Assembly (NCBI GenBank): GCA_947377275.1
Contig: CANCFV010000020.1
Coordinates: forward strand, 1 to 42,512
DNA from: Burkholderiales bacterium
GTDB lineage: Bacteria > Pseudomonadota > Gammaproteobacteria > Burkholderiales > Burkholderiaceae_C
Direction of reading: 5' to 3'
DNA length: 42,512 nucleotides
Made by a program: the position numbers and the translations under genes. Positions 8,877 through 17,651 of the stretch are shown piece by piece. Within the stretch, counting starts at the first letter, position 1; every line of letters begins with the position of its first letter. Under the pieces are notes generated by a model, which was given only the letters and a program-made list of their open reading frames with translations, was not told where the DNA came from and searched no databases.

Positions 8877-9794
8877 ATGAAAGCCCTCAGCATCCTCGAC
8901 ACCATTGGCCAGACCCCGCACGTTCGCATGAACCGCTTGTTCGGTCAAAGCGCCGAGGTGTGGATCAAGTCCGAGCGCGGCAACCCGGGCGGCTCGATCA
9001 AAGACCGCATCGCGCTGGCCATGGTCGAAGACGCCGAACGCAGCGGGGCGCTCCAGCCCGGCGGCACCATCATCGAGCCCACCTCGGGCAACACGGGCGT
9101 GGGCCTGGCCATGGTGGCCGCTGTCAAAGGCTACCGCTTGATCCTGGTGATGCCCGACAGCATGTCGATCGAACGCCGCCGCCTGATGACGGCCTATGGC
9201 GCCACCTTCGATTTGACGCCGCGCGAAAAGGGCATGAAGGGCGCCATTGCCCGCGCGCAAGAATTGGCCGCGCAGACCCCGCTGTCGTGGATCCCCCAGC
9301 AGTTCGAGAACCCGGCCAACGTGGCCGTGCACGAACGCACCACCGCCCAAGAAATCCTGGCCGACTTCCCTGAAGGGCTGGACGCGCTGATCACGGGCGT
9401 GGGCACGGGCGGTCACATCACGGGCTGCGCCAAGGTGCTCAAGGCGGCTTGGCCTCAACTCAAGGTGTACGCGGTCGAGCCCAAAGCCTCGCCCGTGATT
9501 TCGGGCGGCAACCCCGCGCCCCACCCCATCCAGGGCATTGGCGCCGGCTTCATCCCGGTCAACCTGCACACCGATTTGCTGGACGGTGTGATCCAGGTCG
9601 ACGCGGAAGACGCACGCGAGTACGGCCGCCGTGCAGCCCGTGAAGAAGGGCTGCTGGTGGGCATTTCGTCGGGCGCCACGCTCGCCGCCATTGCCCAGAA
9701 GCTGCCAGAACTGCCTGATGGCGCCCGCGTGCTGGGCTTTGCCTACGACACGGGCGAGCGCTACCTGTCGGTGGACGGCTACCTGCCGGCTTGA
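8877..9794 (+). CDS. cysK: Cysteine synthase (O-acetylserine sulfhydrylase)
   Basis: This PLP enzyme makes L-cysteine from O-acetylserine and sulfide in the cytoplasm. The PLP lysine is Lys42 in NPGGSIKDR. The substrate loop TSGNTG is at about 69-74, the phosphate-binding loop is [10 protein letters not shown], and SSGAT lies near residue 260. At 305 residues it is slightly short for CysK but complete. The start at 8877 is supported by GGAG 9-12 bases upstream. CysK and CysM are hard to tell apart by eye, so CysK is the choice by overall look. It is divergent from dsbD and 16 bp upstream of the potassium channel gene. Confidence 0.92.
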   Translation: MKALSILDTIGQTPHVRMNRLFGQSAEVWIKSERGNPGGSIKDRIALAMVEDAERSGALQPGGTIIEPTSGNTGVGLAMVAAVKGYRLILVMPDSMSIERRRLMTAYGATFDLTPREKGMKGAIARAQELAAQTPLSWIPQQFENPANVAVHERTTAQEILADFPEGLDALITGVGTGGHITGCAKVLKAAWPQLKVYAVEPKASPVISGGNPAPHPIQGIGAGFIPVNLHTDLLDGVIQVDAEDAREYGRRAAREEGLLVGISSGATLAAIAQKLPELPDGARVLGFAYDTGERYLSVDGYLPA

Positions 9795-9810
9795 CCCGCG
9801 CAGGCCCACG

Positions 9811-10638
9811 ATGTCGCACCGACACGCCCACCCCGCGCGAGGGCGGCTGTCCGCCTTTGTCAAGAAGAGTGGTGCTTTGACGCTGGCCCTGCTGGCCAGC
9901 ATCCCGGCGTTTTACGACTCGCTGATGCCCACGCCCGGGGCTTGGGCCAACGTTCTGTACGGCCTGAGCGGCGCGCTGGTGCTGGGCTCGGTGTGGTTGC
10001 ACAACCGACGCGGCCGCGCACATGCTCACGCGTCGTCCACCCAAAGCTGGACGAGTTGGCAGTCGAGCCAGAAGGGCGATGCCCTGTTGGGCTTGGCCCT
10101 GCTGGCCTGCGCGGTGTTGCCGGCCAGCAGCGCGTCGGTGCCCGCCTTGGCGGCCCGCCTCACGCTGGCCCTGGTCACCCTGTTGCGCCTGGTGGTGGTG
10201 AGCAAGCCGCTGTTCGAACACGCGGGCCTGGTTCGTTTGCTGGCCATGTCGGCGGGCGTGCTGAGCCTGTGCGGCGTGGGCTTTTACCTGATCGACCCCG
10301 ATGTGCACAGCCTGGGTGATGGCCTGTGGCTGGCCTTCTCGACCGCGGCCACCGTGGGTTATGGCGACCTGGCGCCCAGCACCACGGCATCGCGCATTTT
10401 CTCGGTGTTCGTGGTGCTGCTGGGCTACGGCGTGTTGTCGCTGGTGACGGCCAGCATCGCCGCGATGTTCGTGGGCTCACAAGAGCGCAAGGTCGAGCGC
10501 GAGATCCTGCGCGAAATGCATGAGCAACTGGGCGCGGTCAAACAAGAGATCGCCCAATTGCGGGCGGCCCTGCAAAACGCGCAGGCCGCATCCACGGCAA
10601 AGCCTGGGGCAGAACAGCCCCAAGATCACGTCAACTGA
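9811..10638 (+). CDS. Voltage-insensitive-type potassium channel protein
   Basis: This inner-membrane ion channel subunit has the K+ selectivity filter TVGYGD at about residues 181-186. The filter sits between two hydrophobic helices, preceded by the pore helix LWLAFSTAA. Upstream are about four more hydrophobic segments without an obvious Arg-rich S4 voltage sensor, so the fold is a 6-TM-like channel of unknown gating. The C-terminus is a predicted coiled coil (EREILREMHEQLGAVKQEIAQL) that could hold the tetramer. The start at 9811 is chosen because it begins 16 bp after the cysK stop; the longer open frame reads through cysK in another frame. Total 275 residues. The 3' neighbour pyrC is convergent, 15 bp away. 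Confidence 0.88.
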   Translation: MSHRHAHPARGRLSAFVKKSGALTLALLASIPAFYDSLMPTPGAWANVLYGLSGALVLGSVWLHNRRGRAHAHASSTQSWTSWQSSQKGDALLGLALLACAVLPASSASVPALAARLTLALVTLLRLVVVSKPLFEHAGLVRLLAMSAGVLSLCGVGFYLIDPDVHSLGDGLWLAFSTAATVGYGDLAPSTTASRIFSVFVVLLGYGVLSLVTASIAAMFVGSQERKVEREILREMHEQLGAVKQEIAQLRAALQNAQAASTAKPGAEQPQDHVN

Positions 10639-10653
10639 GGGTTCAGCGGGACC

Positions 10654-11697
10654 TCAGCGCAAACGCCAGTGCAAGGTCTCGCCTCCACGAAGAGGCTTGA
10701 TCTGCGCTTCGCCAAAAGGCAGCGTCTCAGGCACCACCCAGTCTTCACGCACCAAGGTGACTTGGTCGGTGTTGCGCGGCAGGCCGTAGTAGTCCGGGCC
10801 GTTGAAGCTGGCAAAGGCTTCGAGCTTGTCGAGTGCACCTGCCGCTTCAAACACCTCGGCATACAGCTCCAGGGCGCATGGCGCGGTGTAGCAACCTGCA
10901 CAACCTGATGCGTGCTCTTTCAGGTGCGACGCGTGTGGTGCGCTGTCGGTGCCCAAGAAGAACTTGGCACTGCCGCTGGTGGCCGCTTGCACCAAGGCCA
11001 GGCGGTGCTCCTCGCGCTTGAGGATGGGCAGGCAGTAATAGTGCGGGCGCACGCCGCCCATGAAGATGGCGTTGCGGTTGTAGAGCAAATGCTGTGGCGT
11101 GATGGTGGCGCCCACGAAGCGATCAGCCTCGTTCACATACTGCGCGGCCTCTTTGGTGGTGATGTGCTCAAAAGCCACCTTCAGCTCAGGGAAATCGCGG
11201 CGCAGCGGGATGAGCTTGTCGTCGATGAAAGCCTTCTCGCGATCGAACACGTCGACATCCCCATCGGTGACCTCGCCGTGCACGCACAGCACCAGGCCTT
11301 CGCGCTGGATGGCCTCCAAGGCCTTGTAGGTCTTGCGCAGGTCGGTCACGCCCGCATCGGAGTTGGTGGTGGCACCGGCGGGGTATAGCTTGAAGGCCAC
11401 CGCGCCCATGGCCTTGGCACGCACCACCTCTTCGGCTGGCGTGTTGTCGGTCAGGTACAGCACCATCAAAGGCTCGAACGACAAGCCCGCAGGAACGGCC
11501 GCGCGGATGCGATCGCGGTAACCCGAGGCCTGGTCTGCCGTCAGCACGGGCGGGCGCAGGTTGGGCATCACGATGGCGCGGGCGAACTGGCGAGCCGTGT
11601 CAGGCACCACTGCGGCCATGGCCGCGCCATCGCGCACATGCAGGTGCCAGTCATCAGGACGGGTCAGGGTGATGGACGAGGGCGTGGCAGCGGTCAT
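10654..11697 (-). CDS. pyrC: Dihydroorotase
   Basis: Dihydroorotase is the zinc amidohydrolase of pyrimidine synthesis that closes carbamoyl-aspartate to dihydroorotate. Its metal-binding His are His18 and His20 in [10 protein letters not shown]. The bridging carboxylated lysine is Lys103 in [15 protein letters not shown]. The later HGE and LGTDSAPH motifs provide remaining ligands and the catalytic Asp. Length 347 residues matches the single-domain PyrC type of E. coli. The ATG at 11697 gives this length; the frame stays open 30 codons further upstream with no similarity to the family. It is convergent with the channel gene and divergent from the C25 protease across a 230-bp gap that contains a long inverted repeat. 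Confidence 0.97.
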   Translation of the reverse strand: MTAATPSSITLTRPDDWHLHVRDGAAMAAVVPDTARQFARAIVMPNLRPPVLTADQASGYRDRIRAAVPAGLSFEPLMVLYLTDNTPAEEVVRAKAMGAVAFKLYPAGATTNSDAGVTDLRKTYKALEAIQREGLVLCVHGEVTDGDVDVFDREKAFIDDKLIPLRRDFPELKVAFEHITTKEAAQYVNEADRFVGATITPQHLLYNRNAIFMGGVRPHYYCLPILKREEHRLALVQAATSGSAKFFLGTDSAPHASHLKEHASGCAGCYTAPCALELYAEVFEAAGALDKLEAFASFNGPDYYGLPRNTDQVTLVREDWVVPETLPFGEAQIKPLRGGETLHWRLR

Positions 11698-11751
11698 GGT
11701 GTGGCGGCAAATGGCATAAACAGGAATTTTCTCATTTCCGACACGCCTTGT

Positions 11752-11848
11752 GCGCCCCTCCCTAGCCCTTGGGGTGCCACCCGACAACTTAGGGCCCCAG
11801 CCTTAGGGATGCGCCACCAGCGGCCTCCCCAAGCCTAGGGAGGCGCGC
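11752..11848. repeat. 97-nt imperfect long inverted repeat between pyrC and C25 protease
   Basis: The arms are 11752-11774 and 11827-11848. The outer parts GCGC-CCTCCCTAG pair with CTAGGGAGG-GCGC, and the inner CTTGGGG pairs with CCCCAAG, with one or two mismatched or bulged bases in each arm. The 52-nt loop holds two direct CTTAGGG copies. Both flanking genes point away from it, so it is not needed as a terminator. It could be a 5'-leader structure of either gene, a small RNA, or a REP-like palindromic element. The whole 11698-11927 gap otherwise holds only the two promoters, which I cannot place with confidence. Confidence 0.6.
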
Positions 11849-11927
11849 TTGTGGGCCCAAGCAAGCCTGCCTAGCCTGCACTCCCATGCCCGCCCACACC
11901 GGGTGGCGCAACCCAACGGAGTCTTGC

Positions 11928-14624
11928 ATGCGAGCTTTCAACCGCCATCTCACACGGGGCCGACCCAGGCTCTGGCAACTCGGCATGCCTTTGGGCATGG
12001 TCTTGACCGCCCAACTGGCCACCGGCCTGAGCGCCCAAGCTCAGGTCACCGCACCGCCCGGCGTGCGCGTGGAAACCGTCTCGATGTCGGCAGACCAGAC
12101 AGTGCTGCGCGTGATCGTTCCCGCGCCCAAGCTGCGCAGCGTGGAGACCCCAGCCGGACCCTTCCAGCGCTTCCAGTTCAGCGGCGGTGGGGGCGTCAGC
12201 AGCGACAGCGCCGATGTGGGCACCCCAGAGCTGCCCACATCAGGCTTCTCGGTGGCCCTGCCGGTCGATGGCAAAGGCGGCACGATCGACATCACGCCAG
12301 AGGGTGGCATCCAGCGCCTGAGCGCCCGCCTGTACCCGGTGCAAGCACCCGACTCTGGCAACCGCTTTGACCGCACGGGCACCAAGTTCGAATTCAACGC
12401 CGACGTCTGGGCCAAGGGTGTCAAAAAGCCCGGCCAAAAAACCGGCGAACGGGCGGTCTACCGAGGCGACGCCAACATCCAGGGCTACCAACTCTCCCCC
12501 TATGGCTACGAGCCTGGCACGGAGCTGCTGACCTACTTCCCCAGCTACCTCGTCACCATCAAGCACCCCGGCAGCTGCTTCACCTACGACCGCCTGCAAC
12601 TCAAGGGTGCACTGAGCACCACCCAAAAGGCTGGCTTCGATGGCATCGACCAACGCATCGAAGCCATGCCGCAAGGCGCTGTGCAGTTTGCGGTCAACAA
12701 AAGCCTGCTCAGTGAGCTGCGCTGTGCCCCGCCCATCGCCTTCAACCCAGCGGCGCTGGGTGTGCGTTACCTGATCGTCACGCACCCCAACTTCAAAGCG
12801 GCGGCCGACACCCTCAAGGCGCACAAACAAGCCTTGGGAATTTCAACCCAAGTGGTCACCACGGCTGAGATCACTGGCGGGGGCGCTGCGGCCACCGACG
12901 CACAAATTCGCAACTGGATCGCGTCGTACTACAACAGCCACCTGATCCGGCCCAAGTGGCTGCTGCTGATGGGTGACGCCGAGTTCCTGCCCACGCACTA
13001 CGACCTCAAGAACCACTGGGACAAGGCCAAGAACGCGGGCGACATGTGGTTCGGCCAGTTCTTGCCTGGCGCCACGGCCACCACCATCCCGCCGTTTGGC
13101 ATCGGCCGCTTCCCGGTCGACACCTTGCAGCAGGCCAACACCATCGTCTCCAAGGTCATGGCCTTTGAAAACGCGCCACCGCTCAGCGTGCGCTTCAAAG
13201 AGGACTTCTACAGCCGACTGACCTTCGCGTCGTACTTCCAAACCCGAGACAACAACCAACCGCTCAACACGCCGACCCGTGACAAGCGCTGGTTTGTGGA
13301 GACCACCGAGATCGTGCGCGACCACGTCACTGGCCTGGGCTACAACGTGCCCCGCCTGTACACCGCCGACAGCGACGCCGACCCGCAGTTCTACAACAGC
13401 GGCGCGGCCATCCCGGCTGAATTGCGCAAGCCCGCCTTTGCCTGGAACGCCACGGCCAACGACGTGGTCAAGGCCATCAACGAGGGCACGGCTCTGGTCT
13501 ACCACCGCGATCACGGCTGGTGGGATGGCTGGGGGGACCCCGGCTTTTTCACCGGCAACCTGGGCTCGGTGGCCGTTACCAACAACCAGTTCCCGGTCGT
13601 GTTCAGCATCAACTGCGCCAGCGGCGTGTTTGACAACGAAACCGTCGACCTGAGCGGCAACAAGATCGACACGGGCTATGGCATGTCCGTCTCCAGCGCC
13701 TATTGGGCCGAGGCCTTCTTGCGCAAACCCGATGGCGCGCTGGCCATCATCGGCGACACGCGCCAAAGCAGCAGCACCGACAACAACCAACTCACACTGG
13801 GCCTGTTCGACGGCATCTTCCCTGGCCTGGTCAACACCTTTGGCACCAGCAGCCCCGTGCAGCGCCTGGGCGACCTGTTGAACTACGCCAAGACCTATGT
13901 GCAAGACGTGGCCAACGGCTCCCAAACGAACCGCCACCCACTCAACAGTGGCGGCAGCCGCCCCGGCATCTTCAACCTGCAGCAAGAGCTCAACATCTAC
14001 AACCTGCTGGGTGACCCGACCGTCAAGTTGCGCGTGACACCGCCTTGGAAGTTGGGCTTGCCATCGGTGCTGCTGCAAGGCAAGCAGGCCCGCATCAAAG
14101 TGCCCATTCAGCCAGGGTGCTTGACCTGCCCACCCAACCTGCCTCGGCCCGAATGGGTCAGTGCGGTGGCGCTCGACCCAGAGACCGGCGTGATCGTGGG
14201 CCGTGGCGTGCTCAATGCCGACGGCGTGGGTGACATCGACCTGGGCGACTTCGCTGGCAAGAACATCTGGGTGCGCGTGGGCTCAGCCGATGGCACCTCC
14301 GCGCAGGCCGCCGCGGTGGAGACCGACAGCGATGGCGACGGCATTCCCGACAGCCGCGACAACTGCATCTACGTGCCCAACCGCGACCAGCTCGACACCG
14401 ATGGCGACGGCTATGGCAACGCCTGCGATGCCGACCTGAACAACGACGGTTTCGTCAACTCGCTCGACCTGTCGCTGATGCGCTCGCAGTTCGCCCTCCG
14501 CGGCGTGGCCGGCGACCTCAATGGCGACGGCATCGTCAACTCGCTCGACGTGGCGCGCTTTGGCCGGCTCTTCGGCAAAACACCCGGCCCATCGGCCTGG
14601 CACCTCACGGGCTCGCGCCTGTGA
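11928..14624 (+). CDS. Gingipain-like (C25) cysteine protease with C-terminal dockerin
   Basis: This is a large secreted cysteine peptidase of the C25 type. After a signal peptide (about residues 1-40, ending near LSAQAQV) comes an N-terminal beta-rich propeptide-like region. The catalytic domain follows from about residue 285 (VRYLIVTHPNFK). It has WLLLMGDAEFLPT, the catalytic His in VYHRDHGWWDGWG (about 529) and the catalytic Cys in SINCASGVFDN (about 563). Next comes a beta-sandwich. The C-terminus (about 798-887) has calcium-binding Asp-rich repeats of the thrombospondin type 3 kind (DSDGDGIPDSRDNC), then two F-hand repeats, LNNDGFVNSLD and LNGDGIVNSLD, which make a type I-like dockerin. 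The start at 11928 has GGAG 7-10 bases upstream. The next gene encodes a cohesin-like surface protein, the natural dockerin partner. Confidence 0.88.
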   Translation: MRAFNRHLTRGRPRLWQLGMPLGMVLTAQLATGLSAQAQVTAPPGVRVETVSMSADQTVLRVIVPAPKLRSVETPAGPFQRFQFSGGGGVSSDSADVGTPELPTSGFSVALPVDGKGGTIDITPEGGIQRLSARLYPVQAPDSGNRFDRTGTKFEFNADVWAKGVKKPGQKTGERAVYRGDANIQGYQLSPYGYEPGTELLTYFPSYLVTIKHPGSCFTYDRLQLKGALSTTQKAGFDGIDQRIEAMPQGAVQFAVNKSLLSELRCAPPIAFNPAALGVRYLIVTHPNFKAAADTLKAHKQALGISTQVVTTAEITGGGAAATDAQIRNWIASYYNSHLIRPKWLLLMGDAEFLPTHYDLKNHWDKAKNAGDMWFGQFLPGATATTIPPFGIGRFPVDTLQQANTIVSKVMAFENAPPLSVRFKEDFYSRLTFASYFQTRDNNQPLNTPTRDKRWFVETTEIVRDHVTGLGYNVPRLYTADSDADPQFYNSGAAIPAELRKPAFAWNATANDVVKAINEGTALVYHRDHGWWDGWGDPGFFTGNLGSVAVTNNQFPVVFSINCASGVFDNETVDLSGNKIDTGYGMSVSSAYWAEAFLRKPDGALAIIGDTRQSSSTDNNQLTLGLFDGIFPGLVNTFGTSSPVQRLGDLLNYAKTYVQDVANGSQTNRHPLNSGGSRPGIFNLQQELNIYNLLGDPTVKLRVTPPWKLGLPSVLLQGKQARIKVPIQPGCLTCPPNLPRPEWVSAVALDPETGVIVGRGVLNADGVGDIDLGDFAGKNIWVRVGSADGTSAQAAAVETDSDGDGIPDSRDNCIYVPNRDQLDTDGDGYGNACDADLNNDGFVNSLDLSLMRSQFALRGVAGDLNGDGIVNSLDVARFGRLFGKTPGPSAWHLTGSRL

Positions 14625-14691
14625 GTCGCGCCGCTGTGCTTGACACACCCTTTTCAAAACGCCCTGTTCAAACCAACCCTTGGAGCTTCAC

Positions 14692-15255
14692 ATGACACAC
14701 ACACGCAACCTCTTGGCCACCACCGCTCTGTTCCTGGCCGTGGCCACATCCGCCCAAGCGCAAAGCGTGACGGCCTTGCCCTCGCTCAGCCAAGTCCACC
14801 TTGGCGATGCCTTCACCGTGGCCATCCAGGCCACCGACTTTGTGGACCGCATCGTGGGTGGGGGCTACAACATCGCCTTTGACCCCACCGTGCTGCGCCT
14901 GGACGGCATCGACATCCCGGCCAACTGGGAGTTCGCCCGGTCCACAGGCACCTTGGACGCGGCCACCGGCAAGGTCAGCGACATTTACTTCAACACCTAT
15001 GTGGCCCCCATCAAAGGGGACTTTCTGACCAGCACCCTGCGCTTCACCGCCCTGTCCAGCGGCCACTCGCAGATCACGGTGAGCGACTCACCCTCCTTCC
15101 CCTTCGGCAATGAAGACGCCCTGGCCGTGCCTGTGAACTACCTGAGCGGCAGCGTGACGGTGACGGCGGTGCCCGAGCCGCAAACCCTCAGCCTGATGCT
15201 GGCGGGCATGGCCATCGTGGGTGCCGTGGCCGCGCGACGCAGCAAACAGGCCTGA
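14692..15255 (+). CDS. Cohesin-domain PEP-CTERM protein
   Basis: This 187-residue exported protein has a signal peptide ending near TSAQAQS. It then has one domain of about 130 residues that looks like a cohesin fold: VHLGDAFTVAIQATDF, GGGYNIAFDPTVLRLDGI, then FLTSTLRFTALSSG and LSGSVTVTAV at the last strand. The C-terminus is a PEP-CTERM signal (VPEPQTLS, hydrophobic helix, ARRSKQ). Cohesins bind dockerins, and PEP-CTERM tails fix proteins in the envelope or matrix through exosortase. The gene starts 67 bp after the dockerin-protease stop with TGGAG before the ATG, so the two are likely expressed together. The inferred role is to anchor the protease outside the cell. Binding itself is not shown by the sequence. 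Confidence 0.82.
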   Translation: MTHTRNLLATTALFLAVATSAQAQSVTALPSLSQVHLGDAFTVAIQATDFVDRIVGGGYNIAFDPTVLRLDGIDIPANWEFARSTGTLDAATGKVSDIYFNTYVAPIKGDFLTSTLRFTALSSGHSQITVSDSPSFPFGNEDALAVPVNYLSGSVTVTAVPEPQTLSLMLAGMAIVGAVAARRSKQA

Positions 15256-15273
15256 GGCGGCAGGTGGGCAGGC

Positions 15274-17100
15274 TCAAGCGACCTGCTCACCGCCGGCTTG
15301 CTGAAGGCGCCACATCTGCGCATAGCGCCCGTCCTGCGCCAGCAGGTGCGGGTGCGTGCCACGTTCGATGATGTGGCCGTGCTCCATCACCAAAATCTCG
15401 TGCGCATGCACGATGGTGGACAAGCGGTGCGCGATCACCAGCACCGTCTTGCCCTTGGCCACCGCGGCCAACTCGGCTTGGATGGCCCGCTCATTGGCAG
15501 AGTCGAGCGCCGAGGTGGCCTCGTCAAACACCAAGATCGGCGGGTCTTTGAGCAGCGTGCGGGCAATGGCCACGCGCTGCTTTTCGCCACCCGAGAGCTT
15601 CAGGCCACGCTCGCCCACCATGGTCTCGTACCCCTTGGGCGTGCTGCTGATGAAATCGTGTATGCGTGCGGCTTGCGCGGCCTGCACCACCTGCTCGTGC
15701 GTGGCCTCGGGCCGCCCGTAGGCAATGTTGTAGGCCACCGTGTCATTGAACAGCACCGTGTCTTGCGGCACGATGCCGATGTGGCGGCGCAGGCTGTCTT
15801 GCGCCAGGCCCTTGATGTCGTGCCCGTGCACGGTGACACGGCCACCCTGCACGTCATAGAAGCGGTACAGCAAGCGCGCCAGCGTCGACTTGCCCGAGCC
15901 CGATGGGCCCACCACGGCCACGGTCTGGCCTGCGGGGATCTCGAAGCTCACGTCATGCAAGATGGGCCGCGCCGGGTCGTAGGCAAACTGCACATGGTCA
16001 AAGCGCACGGCAGGCGGCCCCTTGAGCAGCAGCGGCTTGGCATCGGGCGCATCGGCGATCTCACGCTCGCGCTCCATCAAGGTGAACATTTTGTCCAGGT
16101 CGACCAGGGCCTGTTTGATCTCACGGTAGATCACACCCAAAAAGCCCAGCGGGATGTAGAGCTGGATCATGAAGGCATTGACCATGACCAGGTCACCCAC
16201 CGTCATGCGGCCTTCGACCACACCCTGCGTGGCCCGCCACAGCATGCAGATCAGGCCCACGGCGATGATGGCCTGTTGACCCGCGTTGAGCAAAGACAAG
16301 GTCTGCTGCGTCTTGACGCCCACGGCACGCAGGCGCTCCAGCGCTTCGTCGTAACGGCGCGCCTCAAAGGCTTCGTTGTTGAAGTACTTGACGGTTTCGT
16401 AATTGAGCAGCGAGTCGATCGCACGGCTGTGCGCTTTGGAGTCCAGCTCGTTCATCTCGCGCCGAAAGCGCGTGCGCCACTGCGTGACCGTGACCGTGAA
16501 GGCCACGTAAAACACCAGCGCCACAAGCGTGATCCAGGCAAAAGCCATGTCGAACTTGGTGGCCAGCAGCGTCAGCACCAGCGTGACCTCAATCAGCGTG
16601 GGCACGATGCTGTAGAGCGAATACGAGATCAGCGAGTGCACAGCTCGGGTGCCGCGCTCGATGTCCCGCGTCATGCCGCCGGTCTGGCGCTCTAAGTGAA
16701 AGCGCAGGCTCAGCGCATGCAAGTGGCCAAACACCTTGAGCGAGATGCTGCGCGCCGCGCCCTCGGTGGCCTTGGCAAACACCAGCTCGCGCAGCTCGGT
16801 GAACAGCGAGGTCGACAAACGCAGCAGGCCATAACCCAGCAGCAAGCCAGCGGGCACGACCAGCAGTGCCTGGGGGCTGGCCGCATTCGGCGCCAGCCGG
16901 TCGACCAGGTTCTTGAGCAGCAAAGGCACGCCCACGTTGGCCAGCTTGGCGCCGACCATGAAGCCCAAGGCCAGCATCACGCGCCACTTGTAGGTCCACA
17001 GATAGGGCCACAGCGTGGCCAGGGTGTCGCGCTCAGACCGCATGGGGGCGTTCGGGTCGATGGCAGTTTGTGGCGTGGGGGCGTGTGCGAACTGGCGCAT
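15274..17100 (-). CDS. Atm1/HMT1-type ABC exporter (fused permease-ATPase)
   Basis: This is an inner-membrane ABC half-transporter with a six-helix permease domain (about residues 25-330) fused to an ATPase domain. The ATPase has Walker A GPSGSGKST at about 397, signature LSGGEKQR at about 501, Walker B ILVFDEATSALD at about 521, and H-loop IAHRLSTI. The permease sequences FHLERQTGGMTRDIERGTRA and NYETVKYFNNE are hallmarks of the Atm1/HMT1 group, whose members export glutathione-linked or Fe/S-related compounds. The substrate here is unproven. The start at 17100 (MRQFAHAP) gives 608 residues, the usual length. It diverges from the thioesterase gene across 58 bp that hold a 15-bp palindrome. 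Confidence 0.92.
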   Translation of the reverse strand: MRQFAHAPTPQTAIDPNAPMRSERDTLATLWPYLWTYKWRVMLALGFMVGAKLANVGVPLLLKNLVDRLAPNAASPQALLVVPAGLLLGYGLLRLSTSLFTELRELVFAKATEGAARSISLKVFGHLHALSLRFHLERQTGGMTRDIERGTRAVHSLISYSLYSIVPTLIEVTLVLTLLATKFDMAFAWITLVALVFYVAFTVTVTQWRTRFRREMNELDSKAHSRAIDSLLNYETVKYFNNEAFEARRYDEALERLRAVGVKTQQTLSLLNAGQQAIIAVGLICMLWRATQGVVEGRMTVGDLVMVNAFMIQLYIPLGFLGVIYREIKQALVDLDKMFTLMEREREIADAPDAKPLLLKGPPAVRFDHVQFAYDPARPILHDVSFEIPAGQTVAVVGPSGSGKSTLARLLYRFYDVQGGRVTVHGHDIKGLAQDSLRRHIGIVPQDTVLFNDTVAYNIAYGRPEATHEQVVQAAQAARIHDFISSTPKGYETMVGERGLKLSGGEKQRVAIARTLLKDPPILVFDEATSALDSANERAIQAELAAVAKGKTVLVIAHRLSTIVHAHEILVMEHGHIIERGTHPHLLAQDGRYAQMWRLQQAGGEQVA

Positions 17101-17133
17101 TCTGGAACAATGCCAATCTTGATTGTTGATTGC

Positions 17134-17148
17134 AGCCGATTGTCGGCT
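17134..17148. promoter_or_regulatory. 15-bp palindrome between divergent genes
   Basis: AGCCGA-TTG-TCGGCT is a perfect 6-bp inverted repeat. It lies in the 58-bp gap between the ABC exporter and thioesterase starts, where both promoters must sit. A GATTG motif occurs three times around it. It may be an operator or a small leader hairpin. Confidence 0.4.
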
Positions 17149-17158
17149 CGTTTTGGCC

Positions 17159-17581
17159 ATGACCGCATCCCCTGCCCCCAATACCCTCTTGACCCCCAAA
17201 GAGCTGCACCCCGAGATGGAATTGGTCATGCGCGTCATGCCCATGCCCAAAGACGCCAATGGCAATGGCGACATCTTTGGCGGCTGGATCATGTCGCAGG
17301 TGGACCTGGCTGGCTGCGTGCTGCCTGCGCGCGTATCGCGTGGCCGGGTCACCACGGTGTCGGTCAATGAGTTCGTTTTCCGCAGTGCGGTATCGGTGGG
17401 CGACCTGCTGAGCTTTTACGCCCGCGTTGAGCGCATCGGCAACACGTCGATCACCGTGCACGTCGAAGTCTGGGCCGAGCGCCGCCCGTCCGAGCCCATG
17501 CTGGTCAAGGTCACCGAGGCCAAAGCCACTTACGTGGCCATCGACCGCGACGGGCGCCCGCGCCCTGTGCGCCCCGTTTGA
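17159..17581 (+). CDS. YciA-like acyl-CoA thioesterase
   Basis: This is a cytoplasmic hotdog-fold thioesterase that hydrolyses acyl-CoAs to free acid and CoA. The motif NGNGDIFGGWIMSQVD contains the catalytic Asp and the hotdog helix as in YciA. GRVTTVSVNEFVF and the later EVWAERRPSEPMLVKVTEA follow the same family pattern. Length 140 residues from the ATG at 17159; an upstream in-frame ATG at 17123 would extend into the ABC exporter's promoter and adds no family sequence. Acyl-chain preference cannot be read from sequence. The gene is divergent from the ABC exporter and is followed 70 bp later by the glycine-zipper gene. Confidence 0.9.
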   Translation: MTASPAPNTLLTPKELHPEMELVMRVMPMPKDANGNGDIFGGWIMSQVDLAGCVLPARVSRGRVTTVSVNEFVFRSAVSVGDLLSFYARVERIGNTSITVHVEVWAERRPSEPMLVKVTEAKATYVAIDRDGRPRPVRPV

Positions 17582-17651
17582 AGCCAATCTCGCCAAGAGG
17601 GCCTCGGCTTTCCGGCGTACAGTGTTTTCATCTCACCTGCAGGACCCTTCG

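Noticed and set aside
8799-9902. Upstream extension of the dsbD frame to 938 codons
   Set aside because: The extra 368 codons run antisense to cysK and lack similarity to DsbD. The signal peptide begins at 8798.
14640-14668. TTGACA promoter before the cohesin gene
   Set aside because: A TTGACA is present but nothing like a -10 box follows at the right distance. The gene is more likely read from the protease promoter.
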